Part shown: in pieces, positions 17,462-26,260 of the stretch
How the letters are laid out: the number at the start of each line of letters is the position of its first letter
Position numbering within the stretch: position 1 is the first letter of the stretch
From: an uncultured Duncaniella sp.
Lineage (GTDB): Bacteria > Bacteroidota > Bacteroidia > Bacteroidales > Muribaculaceae
Reading direction: 5' to 3'
DNA length: 26,343 nucleotides
Assembly (NCBI GenBank): GCA_910584825.1
Contig: CAJUCI010000032.1
Coordinates: 1 to 26,343, forward strand
Notes under the pieces: model-generated
What the model was told of the DNA's origin: nothing
The model's input: the letters and a program-made list of their open reading frames with translations, nothing else
Databases searched by the model: none
Made by a program: the position numbers and the translations under genes

Positions 17462-17500
17462 AAATGTAACACGCATTCTGACTATCAACACGTTACATTT
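17462..17500. promoter_or_regulatory. Inverted repeat AAATGTAAC-N21-GTTACATTT, candidate operator
   Basis: Nine-base perfect inverted repeat: aaatgtaac at 17462-17470 and gttacattt at 17492-17500, 21 bases apart, upstream of the promoter for the GH43/susCD unit. The same TGTAAC...GTTACA core occurs upstream of GH115 at the same distance from the -7 box. It sits just past the terminator of the preceding unit. It is probably the binding site of a PUL regulator such as a hybrid two-component system; the regulator is not in the window. Confidence 0.55.
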
Positions 17501-17512
17501 ATATCATTCTTT

Positions 17513-17551
17513 TAACAAAAATAAGCCGGAACCGTCATTGACGGCCCCGGC
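17513..17551 (-). terminator. Intrinsic terminator of the GH115-to-GH43 operon
   Basis: In the transcribed direction GCCGGGGCCGTC-AAT-GACGGTTCCGGC forms a 12-pair stem (two G-U pairs) with a three-base loop, followed at once by TTATTTTTGTT. The stem occupies 17525-17551 and lies 44 bases after the GH43 stop. This is a textbook rho-independent terminator and separates the two transcription units. Confidence 0.88.
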
Positions 17552-17595
17552 CGGGAAGAAAATTGCGTAGAATAGAATTGTCAGGACATGCTCGC

Positions 17596-19221
17596 CTATC
17601 GGTATCTCTTGTAGTCGAAGAAGTCTACATCGATGTATCCGCCCTCGGCCTTTGTGGCATAGTTGTAGATGGCGAAACGCTGTCCCATGAACAGGCGGCG
17701 ATAATCGTAGGTCATGCGATAATCCTTGCCGATGTTGCGCCAGTTGCGGCCGTCGGTGCTGTACTGGCATGATGCCACATCACGGCCGAGACGGAAGTCG
17801 GCCCCGATGCGCAGATACACTTCGTCGCCCGGCAGGTCAACAATCTCCTCGTCCACGTTATCAACAGTGTCAATCACCTTCGTGCCCTCTTTGAAATTCA
17901 CCACGGTGTTGTGCTTCACCAGGCTCTTCTTGCCACCTGAGTTTCTCACCGAGAGAAGGGTGGAATGTCCGTTGAACGCACCGAAACCGGCCACGTCGCC
18001 ATCCTTCATGTTAGAGAGGTCAAGACGCACGGTGCCGTCACAGCAGGGGCCCTCCATGCGCTGCGACACAGTGTTGAGCGCGTCATACACGCTTGTGGCA
18101 GGGCGACATGTGCGCAATCTGAGATAGCCGGGACGGTCGGTAAGCGACCATGCTGTGTTGTCGGGACAGTGATTCCACTGCCAGTTGATGTTAAGCTCAG
18201 GGCTGTCAAATGTATCTGACGACACAATCTCGTCACACGTTGCGACTTCGGCATTCACGGGAAGAGTCTCGGGAATGCGACCGTCGGCATCGCCCACCAT
18301 AGGCCAACCGTCAACCCAGTTGACAGGGCTGAGAGTCAGCACTCGGCCAACAGCTCCGCGGTCCTGGAAGAAGACGCCCCACCAACGTCCGTCGGCACCG
18401 TCGACAATAGTGCCCTGAGCGGCATAAGGGAATCCTGCGAAATTATCCTGAAGCACCACCATTCTCTCATACGGGCCTGTAATCTTGTCGGCGCGATAGC
18501 ATAACTGACGGCGCGGACGGTCAGAGGGCCAGTTGATGATAAAGAGATAATACTTACCGTTGTGCTTTATCACACGGCTGCCTTCGTGGAGCCCCTTGGT
18601 CTCGTCATCCTGCTCCACCACGGCCATGTCAACGCCACCCTTCTTCACATCGGAAAGGTCGCTTTTCAGTTCGGTCAGCTGTATGCTGCCCGAACCCGAG
18701 AACACGTACACCCTGCCGTCGTCATCAAAAAACAGCGACGAATCATGGAAATGCTTCGGACGCGACACGAGTGTCCAGGGACCGGCAGGATTCTCGGCCG
18801 TGTAGACAAACGACCTGTGGGGAGCGTCATTGGGCGAGAACAGCGCGTAGAAACGTCCGTTATGATAGCGCAACGATGTGGCCCACTGTCCGTAACCGTA
18901 GACAGTGCCCCCCTCAAGACGATAACGGGGATTGTCATCAATCGTGTCGAACACATACCCTATCACCTTCCAGTTGACAAGGTCACGCGAATGCATGACA
19001 GGGCATCCCGGCATGAGGTGCATTGTGGTCGAGACCATGTAATAGTCCTCCCCCACCCTTATCACGTCGGGGTCAGGCACGTCAGCCCACATGAGCGGGT
19101 TGACCCTGGCTGATGCACATGCCGATGCATTGCCGCACCCGTCGGCCGCGACGGCCGCCATCGGGCATAAAGCCGATATTCCCGCCAACGACAACGCTAA
19201 AACAACTTTTTTAATTAACAT
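17596..19221 (-). CDS. GH43 glycosidase (subfamily 12-like), secreted, with C-terminal beta-sandwich
   Basis: Family 43 enzyme (541 aa), last gene of the first unit. The ATG at 19221 is preferred to an in-frame TTG three codons upstream. A type I signal peptide (MLIKKVVLALSLAGISALCPMAAVA-A) suggests a periplasmic enzyme. The propeller begins NPLMWADVPDPDVIRVGEDYYMVSTTMHLMPGCPVMHSRDLVNW, a pattern of GH43 subfamily 12. Catalytic residues by position are Asp50 (VPDPD, base), Asp160 (HDSSLFF) and Glu213 (GLHEGSR, acid). Residues about 345-541 form a GH43_C2-like concanavalin sandwich (SDTFDSPELNINWQWNH, ending GGYIDVDFFDYKRYR). Alpha-L-arabinofuranosidase activity on arabinoxylan side chains is likely, beta-xylosidase possible. 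It follows GH97 by 43 AT-rich bases and is closed by a strong terminator. Confidence 0.9.
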   Translation of the reverse strand: MLIKKVVLALSLAGISALCPMAAVAADGCGNASACASARVNPLMWADVPDPDVIRVGEDYYMVSTTMHLMPGCPVMHSRDLVNWKVIGYVFDTIDDNPRYRLEGGTVYGYGQWATSLRYHNGRFYALFSPNDAPHRSFVYTAENPAGPWTLVSRPKHFHDSSLFFDDDGRVYVFSGSGSIQLTELKSDLSDVKKGGVDMAVVEQDDETKGLHEGSRVIKHNGKYYLFIINWPSDRPRRQLCYRADKITGPYERMVVLQDNFAGFPYAAQGTIVDGADGRWWGVFFQDRGAVGRVLTLSPVNWVDGWPMVGDADGRIPETLPVNAEVATCDEIVSSDTFDSPELNINWQWNHCPDNTAWSLTDRPGYLRLRTCRPATSVYDALNTVSQRMEGPCCDGTVRLDLSNMKDGDVAGFGAFNGHSTLLSVRNSGGKKSLVKHNTVVNFKEGTKVIDTVDNVDEEIVDLPGDEVYLRIGADFRLGRDVASCQYSTDGRNWRNIGKDYRMTYDYRRLFMGQRFAIYNYATKAEGGYIDVDFFDYKRYR

Positions 19222-19264
19222 AGATAGCAAACTTTACTTATTTTATTGTACTTATTTTTCCGAC

Positions 19265-21244
19265 TTATTCAGCCTCGGAGACCGGATTCATCTTCTTAAC
19301 AATGACAAATCCGCCGCCCACAGGCATAGTCACCTTCACTCGGCCTTTCTTGTCAGCTTTGACCTCTTTGACCGAACCGTTCATATCCTTGTCATCACTA
19401 TATAATGTGACCTTATCGCCGGCCGCAATCATCTCGGGACTCAGCTCGAGCGTCATCGGCCCCTCCGAGGCATTGACTCCGGCTATATACCATTCATCAC
19501 CATTACGGCGGGCTATGACGGCATACTTTCCGGGATACCCGTCGACATATCGGGTGTCATCCCAGGTTGTGGGCACCTGCTTCATGAAATCAATGGCCCA
19601 TGAGGGGGCATCGTCAAGATTATTGGGCGCGAGCGCGAAATGCTGCAACGCACTCTGAAACAGCACTGCCGTGGCGAGGGCGAAAACATCAGAAGTCACT
19701 CTGCGCGACCCTCGGGGCGAATTGTCGCCGTTGTAATAACAGTTAAGCGCGCTGCCGCCGAAGTCCATGCTGCCAACCGTGTTGCGCACAAACGGATGAA
19801 TGGAGGCATTCTTAGCCTCGCTGTCACAGCTCCCCTGCGAAAAGTGCAGGTTCTCGCTTGCAAGCACAGCCTCGCTGGCGGCATAGTTGGGATACATGCG
19901 CTCCCATCCGCGCGGCAGGGTACAGCCGTGGAAGATTACGAGCAGACCGTAGTCATTGGCATCGGCCAGGATGTCATGATACAGGCGCATCATCTCCTGC
20001 TTGTCACCGCCAAAGAAGTCGACCTTGATGCCTCTCACGCCGTTCTTTTGCATCCATGCCATCTCCTTGCGGCGTTTTACGATGTCGTTCATCACACCGC
20101 GCGGGCCTTGAGGTGCATCGTTCCATGTGCCGTTGGAGTTATACCACAGCACAAGGTCAACACCCTTCTCGTGTCCGTAGGCAGCCAGCTGCTCCATACG
20201 GTCATATCCAATCTGCGTATTCCACAGCGCGTCCACAAGCACTGAGGTATATCCCATAGCCGCGGCAAAGTCGATATACCGTTTCTGCTCATCGAAATTA
20301 CAGCTGCTGTCCATGCCCATAATCCAGCTCCATGTGCCCTTGCCGTATCGGTAATCCTTCGAGGGGGCGTAAAGCGGCCTCACAACGTCATAGGGCACTG
20401 TGGTCTCCACTATCGGGGCGAGCGTCCGGCCCACGGTAATGGTTCGCCAGGGGGTATAACCGGGCAGTGAGACGGCGGCTGATGTCGAGCCGAAACCGTT
20501 CATCTCACCCTGCTGGGGATAACCTATGGTATAACTGCCGTCAGCATTACCTATGAGTCTCGCGGCGCAATAGTCACCGGCTATGCCGGTCTCTGAAATC
20601 AGTGTCCATCCCTTATCACCGTTCTTAAACAGGCACGGGAAAGTATAGCCCTCGCCCCAACCGTTCTTGCCGGTTGCGTCATCAAGCGTGTAGGAGGTCT
20701 CATAGCTCGGCGACGTGCGGGCAAATCCGCCCATAGGCTTGGCCTGCGGACACAGGAAGGTGGTGGTGCCCTCAGGCATGCCGAAACCTGTGGCCTCTCG
20801 CTCAACCACACTGCACAGCGTCTCGCCCTGCGGATGCAGCATATATCTGAAAGCCACGTTGTTGTCACTCACCTCAAAAATCACGTCAAACACTTTGGCA
20901 TCGCCACGCCCGAACGTAAATTCGCGACGGTTGGCCGTATAGTCGACATGACTCTTCTTGATATTCGGCAACGAATAGCTGTCACTCACCTCGGCCACAG
21001 GGGTCGATGACACGAGCGACATATCCGAGCTGAAATCTCCGAGATTAGTCACAAGTCCCAACGGCGACTGCTGTATAAATGTATCTCCTGCATGCTCTAC
21101 GGAATACACCGGCTTGCCGTCGGCGACACCTACCTTGACAATGGTTGAGCCGTCAGGGCTGCTCACACTCATATCATCGTGCGGGGCAGCTGCATTAGCC
21201 GCAAGGCATGAAGCCAATGCCGAAACCATTATAAATCTTTTCAT
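19265..21244 (-). CDS. GH97 glycoside hydrolase, retaining alpha-galactosidase type
   Basis: Family 97 enzyme (659 aa) with a signal peptide (MKRFIMVSALASCLAANAAA), probably periplasmic. Domains: N-terminal beta-supersandwich (about 25-290, SVSSPDGSTIVKVGVADGKPVYSVEHAG), central (beta/alpha)8 barrel (about 295-560, WSWIMGMDSS, YTSVLVDALWN) and C-terminal beta-sandwich. GH97 contains inverting alpha-glucosidases (SusB type) and retaining alpha-galactosidases (BT1871 type). Here the strand-4 motif GIKVDFFGGD supplies Asp409 as nucleophile, and Glu464 (EAVLASE) fits the acid/base; their 55-residue spacing equals the Asp415-Glu470 spacing I recall for BT1871. Within this PUL it would trim alpha-galactosyl ends of complex xylan side chains. 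The start is 15 bases after the esterase stop, so it is tightly operonic. Confidence 0.9.
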   Translation of the reverse strand: MKRFIMVSALASCLAANAAAPHDDMSVSSPDGSTIVKVGVADGKPVYSVEHAGDTFIQQSPLGLVTNLGDFSSDMSLVSSTPVAEVSDSYSLPNIKKSHVDYTANRREFTFGRGDAKVFDVIFEVSDNNVAFRYMLHPQGETLCSVVEREATGFGMPEGTTTFLCPQAKPMGGFARTSPSYETSYTLDDATGKNGWGEGYTFPCLFKNGDKGWTLISETGIAGDYCAARLIGNADGSYTIGYPQQGEMNGFGSTSAAVSLPGYTPWRTITVGRTLAPIVETTVPYDVVRPLYAPSKDYRYGKGTWSWIMGMDSSCNFDEQKRYIDFAAAMGYTSVLVDALWNTQIGYDRMEQLAAYGHEKGVDLVLWYNSNGTWNDAPQGPRGVMNDIVKRRKEMAWMQKNGVRGIKVDFFGGDKQEMMRLYHDILADANDYGLLVIFHGCTLPRGWERMYPNYAASEAVLASENLHFSQGSCDSEAKNASIHPFVRNTVGSMDFGGSALNCYYNGDNSPRGSRRVTSDVFALATAVLFQSALQHFALAPNNLDDAPSWAIDFMKQVPTTWDDTRYVDGYPGKYAVIARRNGDEWYIAGVNASEGPMTLELSPEMIAAGDKVTLYSDDKDMNGSVKEVKADKKGRVKVTMPVGGGFVIVKKMNPVSEAE

Positions 21245-21259
21245 ATCGTCTCCTTACTA

Positions 21260-23530
21260 TCAGTTAAAGATTAGGGGCAGGAATTCGTTGAGACACCTGC
21301 GCCAAGTAAGCCATTCGTGATGAGTGCCTGGCGACTCGTAATAGACATTGTTGATGCCGGCATCGGTCAGCGAGGCACTGATTTTGTCAATGGCGAAATT
21401 CTCCTCCGAGCCCTTGCCGGCAAAGAATGTCTTCACCTTGGAGTTGAAAGCCTTGGCATCGGCAAAAGCTCCGTCATACACCTCGGTAATCTTTGACGGG
21501 TCAAGGAAAAGCGCACCGCTGAATGTGCCGATATGGGCAAACTTGTCAAGGTTATAGAGTGTCGTCTTGAGCGTCTGATGGCCGCCCCAAGAGAGTCCGG
21601 CCATCGCACGGTTATCACGGTCGGTGAGAGTGCGGAATGTGGAATCAACATAGGGGATTATTTCATTGATGAGTATGGGTGTGAACGACGCGCCAAACTC
21701 ATCGCGGCTCTCGCCCGGACGTGCGCCGTGGATATATCCGCAATTGCCGTAATCCATGACCACAATCATGGGCTTGCACTTGCCCGAAGCTATCTGATTG
21801 TCAAGTATATTGGCCATCATGCCCTGCTGATGCCAGCCGCGCTCATCCTCACCCATTCCGTGCTGGAGATACAGCACGGGATAACGCTTGGACTGTGATG
21901 TCTCATACTCGGCGGGGGTGTAGACATAGCAGCGGCGGGGCGACTTCTCGATGTCGGAATAGTAGACACACTCCCTCACCTGCCCGTGGGCCACAGCGGG
22001 GTCGTAGGTGTAATACTTTGCCTCCTCCTTGGTCTCTGGAATCTCGATACCTCCGGCCATGCGTCCGCATCCATAGAATGCCTCGCTCGAGGGGTCGATG
22101 ACGCTTACACCGTCAACGAGAATGAAATAGTAGTGGAAGCCGACAACGAGCGGGTCGGTAGTCGCGCTCCAGAATCCTGCCTCATCGCGTTTCATATCAT
22201 ACTTTCTGCCGCATATATCCACCTTGACATCCTTCGCGCCGGGAGCATGTATGCGGAACATAGCCCTGCCGTCGTCAGTCACGCGCGGATAAATCGCCTC
22301 GGGGATATTCGTCACGGCAGCCGTTCCGGCAAGCGGACGTGCGGCAGTCTCGGTATCGGTCACAAGCTCGGGGAAAAGCACCTTTGCAGCGGCCTCACCC
22401 ATAGCCTTGTACCCGGCGGGATTGGGGTGCAGCCAGTCATACTGATAGAGTATGTTCATTCTTGTAGGCTCGGCGGGGTCGGCAAGCACCTTGTCGAAAT
22501 CTATCACGCCGTCAAACTTACCGCTCGTGCGTATCCACTCGTTCACGGCCTGACGCGCGGCCTCGTGATAATATGACCAGTAGTCGGTATTGCCAAGCTG
22601 GGTGATGGTACCGCCATACACCTTCAGCCCTTGCGCGCGGGCCTTGTCAATGAACGAAGTGTAGGCTTCGATGAGTTTTTCCACGGTATCCTCGGCATGA
22701 CGGCTTCCGCCGATGTCGTTTATACCCTCATATATTACAATACCTGTCAACCCCTTCTGACCCATGATGTCACGGTCAAAACGCTTAACGGCTGGCTCGC
22801 TGAGGCCTCCGGCCACGACACAGTTGCCGCCTATGCCGAGGTTCAGGATGCCCACATTTCCGCCGAGCATCTCGGCGCACACGTCGGTCCAGCGGTTCTG
22901 CTTGTCAGTGGTCGTGCCGCGGCCGTCGGTAATCGAGTTGCCGATTACGGCGATACACTCCTTGTCGTCGGCCATGACCTCAAGCGAGCTGATATTGTAC
23001 CAGTGCTCAAGGCTTTCGGCTGTCACAAAATCCTTTTTGGGCGCGGACTGCCCCTTCATGATATACGATGTGGTGCGCGAACCGCGATGCGACGTGGCAT
23101 GCTCGGGAGTTTTCTCACCATAATTGATTGTGACCGAAAGCAACTGGAGCGGCTTGAGGTCATACTTGACCGCATCGCTGTAAACCGCCTCATGCGGAGC
23201 TATGACCACGCTGTTCTTTCCGTCAAACTTCAGGTATTTCGCCGTCTTGGCATCAATCCTGTCGCCCTCGGTCACATTGGCGATATATACCGACTTAATC
23301 TCTACAGGCTCGTCACTGAACTCATTGGAGAGTTTGAGCCTCAGCTCCTCGGCTCCGAGCGAGACATGGATTGTCTGTCGCAGGGAATTACCTGCAAGTG
23401 ACATCGTCTTGGGCATATCGTTCTGCCCGGTAAACTCGGGGGCGGTAGCCCAGGAGCCGGTCCAGTCGCCTGCAAACGCCGATAGCGAGAGGGCGCACGA
23501 CATCGCAAGCGATAAAATGTATTTTCTCAT
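21260..23530 (-). CDS. Two-headed carbohydrate esterase: SGNH (XynE-like) plus CBM48-like/CE1 esterase
   Basis: Secreted 756-aa protein (signal MRKYILSLAMSCALSLSAFA-G) with two esterase domains. Residues 21-185 form a beta-rich lead-in typical of XynE-like SGNH esterases. Residues about 186-390 are the SGNH domain with Ser199 (GNSITDG), GIGGN, Asn271 (EGINDIGG) and the Asp365-x-x-His368 pair (DWLHPN). Residues about 410-490 resemble the E-set/CBM48 module that precedes many CE1 esterases (MFRIHAPGAKDVKVDI, GFHYYFILVDG). Residues about 515-756 are an alpha/beta hydrolase of the CE1/esterase-D type with nucleophile Ser647 (GLSWGG) and a C-terminal GTHHEW catalytic histidine region. The likely activities are xylan O-deacetylation by the first head and feruloyl or acetyl ester cleavage by the second. 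It starts 27 bases after the GH115 stop. Family calls are strong, ester specificity inferred. Confidence 0.9.
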   Translation of the reverse strand: MRKYILSLAMSCALSLSAFAGDWTGSWATAPEFTGQNDMPKTMSLAGNSLRQTIHVSLGAEELRLKLSNEFSDEPVEIKSVYIANVTEGDRIDAKTAKYLKFDGKNSVVIAPHEAVYSDAVKYDLKPLQLLSVTINYGEKTPEHATSHRGSRTTSYIMKGQSAPKKDFVTAESLEHWYNISSLEVMADDKECIAVIGNSITDGRGTTTDKQNRWTDVCAEMLGGNVGILNLGIGGNCVVAGGLSEPAVKRFDRDIMGQKGLTGIVIYEGINDIGGSRHAEDTVEKLIEAYTSFIDKARAQGLKVYGGTITQLGNTDYWSYYHEAARQAVNEWIRTSGKFDGVIDFDKVLADPAEPTRMNILYQYDWLHPNPAGYKAMGEAAAKVLFPELVTDTETAARPLAGTAAVTNIPEAIYPRVTDDGRAMFRIHAPGAKDVKVDICGRKYDMKRDEAGFWSATTDPLVVGFHYYFILVDGVSVIDPSSEAFYGCGRMAGGIEIPETKEEAKYYTYDPAVAHGQVRECVYYSDIEKSPRRCYVYTPAEYETSQSKRYPVLYLQHGMGEDERGWHQQGMMANILDNQIASGKCKPMIVVMDYGNCGYIHGARPGESRDEFGASFTPILINEIIPYVDSTFRTLTDRDNRAMAGLSWGGHQTLKTTLYNLDKFAHIGTFSGALFLDPSKITEVYDGAFADAKAFNSKVKTFFAGKGSEENFAIDKISASLTDAGINNVYYESPGTHHEWLTWRRCLNEFLPLIFN

Positions 23531-23557
23531 AAATATATAATAGTTGCTGTTTTAACT

Positions 23558-26128
23558 CTATTTAGCCGCAACGCTCACCTTGCACGGCGACTCCTCGCCA
23601 TGCAGATATGACGGCGAGTAACCGCCGAAATCGAGAACAATCTTCTCAAACACCACACCCGGGTCGAGGGGCGACAGTGTCAGCGTCACAGGGCGGTCCC
23701 CCTCATGGGCAGGGACGGGCAGGGTGACACACTTCTCCACCACACGACGTGCCACGGTAGGATAGAAGATATTATAAATATTCTCGGGTGCCTCGTTGAG
23801 GTTACTGTTAAAGTTTACGGTCACAGGCTCTTCACCCTCGAAACCAATCGTATAGCGGTGTCCGTCACGGTTGGCGAACGCGAGAGTGGACTTCACCACC
23901 ACCGTAGCCTTCACCTCGTCAACATCCTTGGGCAGCATTACCGAATACTCAAGTTTGGCACCGTCGACATCGGCAGTGTAAGGCATCACCGACACGCCGC
24001 TGAGAGTGCGTCCCATATAGGGCAACACAGTCCACTCGGCATCTCCGGCCGGAGCGACAGCCTTGTTGAAATGCTCGGCCTCAATCGACACATAGCCGTC
24101 AGAGGGGGTGAACACATATCCTCCGCGCCCTGCGGCGGCACCGTCGAGACGGAATATCTCAGGCAGGGTGTCGGCCTTGAAAGCATCATTCCATGACGTA
24201 TAGCCGATATGCTTCTGCGTCATCATACCGTCCCACTTGCCGCCTGACATCACCTTATTATAATAGTTCATGAGGTCTGCGTCACGCTTGAAGCACTCCT
24301 CCACGCGGTCGGCCCACTCATTGGCCTCGGGATTACCCTCCTTGTAGAGCTTGTGGTTCATGGCCTGGGCATAATACATGTCGTAGAGGTTGCCCATGAG
24401 CTGCAGGGGGAAAAGGATTATCTGCTGATAGGCATCACGCTTCTCAGGCTCAAGCGACATATACTGCCTCCATGCCTCGGCCTCAAGGCGGGCATACTGG
24501 TCAGTGACCTTGCGCCACTCACCGCCATCAAGCGAATATGTTTTGCGATCAAGCATCTCAGGTGTCACGCGACCGTTATATTTGCACAGGAGGTTAAGGA
24601 TGCGGGTTGCCTCATCGGCCTGCTCCTCACCGAACTGCTGTGCGCAGAAAGCACGTGTGTGCTCAAGTATCGTCGAAGCATTATGACGCTTGGGGTTCCA
24701 GGCCATGTCAAGGAACAGCGTGATAGGATACTCCATAGGCTTGAGGTCGCCCACATTAAGTATCCACAGCTTGTCCACACCGTAATCATAAGTGAGCTGC
24801 ATCTGCTCCCACATGTTTTGTATCGGCGTGCAGTTAATCAGTTTGCTGTTGCGCGGGGCACCCACATAGTCCACATGATAATACATGCCCCAACCGCCGG
24901 GATGCTGACGCTCCTTATCGTTGGGCAGACGGCGCACATTGCCCCAATTGTCATCGCAAAGCAGGAGCGTAACATCATCGGGCACTCTCAGCCCTGCATC
25001 ATAATAGTCAAGCACCTCCTTATACAAGGCCCACACCTGGGGTGTCTCCTTGGCCGGACGGCCGGTCTCTTTTCTTATAATCTTACGCTGGTTGTCGATG
25101 ACCTTCTCAAGGAGTTTCACATCAGCCTTGTCGCTCATAGCCTCGTCACCGTCGCCACGCATGCCTATCGTTATCACATCCTCCGTGCCCTTGGCGCGTG
25201 CGATACCTTCGGCAAAAAATTTGTCGAGCACTTTTTTGTTCGTGGCATAGTTCCATGCTCCGTAATCCTTGCGGTGTCTTGCCCACTCCTGATGGTTACG
25301 TCCCATAGGCTCGTGGTGCGAGGTGCCTACAATCACTCCCATGCGGTCAGCCGTAGGGCCATTCTCGGGGTCGTCGGCATAGAATGCCCAGCTCCACATG
25401 GCGGGCCAGAGGAAATTGCCGCGCAGGCGCAGTATCAGCTCAAACACTCGCTCGTAGAAACGATGGTCGCCATAGCCGGTGCCGTAAGTATTCTTAACCC
25501 ACCCCGTCAGGCACGGAGCCTCGTCGTTGAGAAATATACCGCGATATTTCACCGCAGGCTCATCCGCAGTGTATGTGCCCCTTTCTATCGACATGTCGGC
25601 GCAACGAGCCACAGGCACATCGGCCCAGTCATACCAGGGTGATACGCCAATCTGCTCGGAAAGCTCATAGATGCCGTAGACAGTACCGCGGCGGTCGCTT
25701 CCGGCTATGACAAGAGCCTCTTCTATTCCATCGGCAGGATTCTTGACAAATGTCATCACATACTTCTCATTCTTCCCTTTCAGCATGGCCCCGTCAAGTT
25801 TCCCTTCCTTTACAAGACGGTCGATGAGAGGTGTCCCGAGAGTGCCGGCGATAACCACACGGCTGCCTGACGGCGATGCCAACAATTCGGCATTCTTGCC
25901 GGTGACACGGCCGAAGTCCTCACATAGATTCGTGGCCGCGATTTTCACGGCACTGTCGTCAGAGGCATCGACGCAGACGTTAACAGGCGATGATGACTCC
26001 ACGAGCACAAACCGCCCGTCAGCGATTGACGGATGTGTGATGCCGGGATGGTCAATGGCGTAAGCCGACACTCCTGCCGCCGACATCGCCACCGCCAGCA
26101 ATGATTTCTTAATTATTGATAATTCCAT
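23558..26128 (-). CDS. GH115 xylan alpha-glucuronidase
   Basis: Removes (4-O-methyl)-glucuronic acid from internal and terminal xylose units of xylan. The protein has 856 aa with a type I signal peptide (MELSIIKKSLLAVAMSAAGVSAYA-I); the ATG at 26128 is chosen over a TTG at 26161. Residues 25-175 form the N-terminal alpha/beta domain, about 190-480 the TIM barrel, about 490-660 a helical domain, and 673-850 the C-terminal beta-sandwich (GYVSIEAEHFNKAV). Signature motifs include GNFLWPAMW (237-245), SHHEPMGRN, GMRGDGDEAM, CDDNWGN and YYHVDYVG. Asp202, Glu371, Asn394 and His418 each sit four positions before residues I recall as important in B. ovatus BoAgu115A (206, 375, 398, 422), which supports an active enzyme. 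It is the first gene of the first unit, with a -7 box 31 bases upstream. Confidence 0.95.
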   Translation of the reverse strand: MELSIIKKSLLAVAMSAAGVSAYAIDHPGITHPSIADGRFVLVESSSPVNVCVDASDDSAVKIAATNLCEDFGRVTGKNAELLASPSGSRVVIAGTLGTPLIDRLVKEGKLDGAMLKGKNEKYVMTFVKNPADGIEEALVIAGSDRRGTVYGIYELSEQIGVSPWYDWADVPVARCADMSIERGTYTADEPAVKYRGIFLNDEAPCLTGWVKNTYGTGYGDHRFYERVFELILRLRGNFLWPAMWSWAFYADDPENGPTADRMGVIVGTSHHEPMGRNHQEWARHRKDYGAWNYATNKKVLDKFFAEGIARAKGTEDVITIGMRGDGDEAMSDKADVKLLEKVIDNQRKIIRKETGRPAKETPQVWALYKEVLDYYDAGLRVPDDVTLLLCDDNWGNVRRLPNDKERQHPGGWGMYYHVDYVGAPRNSKLINCTPIQNMWEQMQLTYDYGVDKLWILNVGDLKPMEYPITLFLDMAWNPKRHNASTILEHTRAFCAQQFGEEQADEATRILNLLCKYNGRVTPEMLDRKTYSLDGGEWRKVTDQYARLEAEAWRQYMSLEPEKRDAYQQIILFPLQLMGNLYDMYYAQAMNHKLYKEGNPEANEWADRVEECFKRDADLMNYYNKVMSGGKWDGMMTQKHIGYTSWNDAFKADTLPEIFRLDGAAAGRGGYVFTPSDGYVSIEAEHFNKAVAPAGDAEWTVLPYMGRTLSGVSVMPYTADVDGAKLEYSVMLPKDVDEVKATVVVKSTLAFANRDGHRYTIGFEGEEPVTVNFNSNLNEAPENIYNIFYPTVARRVVEKCVTLPVPAHEGDRPVTLTLSPLDPGVVFEKIVLDFGGYSPSYLHGEESPCKVSVAAK

Positions 26129-26158
26129 GATAATGATTGGTTGGTTACTTATTATCCA

Positions 26159-26166
26159 CAAAGTTA
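26159..26166 (-). promoter_or_regulatory. Predicted -7 box of the GH115 operon
   Basis: TAACTTTG on the minus strand fits TAnnTTTG, 30 bases upstream of the GH115 ATG, giving a short leader. No convincing -33 TTTG is seen at the usual 19-21 base spacing, suggesting activator dependence. The upstream palindrome starts exactly 95 bases beyond this box, as in the second unit. Confidence 0.6.
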
Positions 26167-26260
26167 CCTAATATACTCAACACTTCGCGACTAACATGGT
26201 AACAATAACATCACACAGCGGATTACACCCGTCACAAAACATCTCAAATATATTATTTTT

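Noticed and set aside
17000..18995. Repeated DNA stretch (ccagttgacaaggtcacg) in both GH43 genes
   Set aside because: It encodes the conserved HSRDLVNW motif with the same codons; it is explained by protein family conservation, not by a mobile or regulatory repeat.
26129..26161. N-terminal extension of GH115 from a TTG codon
   Set aside because: The extension would place extra residues before a complete signal peptide and overlap the predicted -7 box; the ATG at 26128 is the better start.
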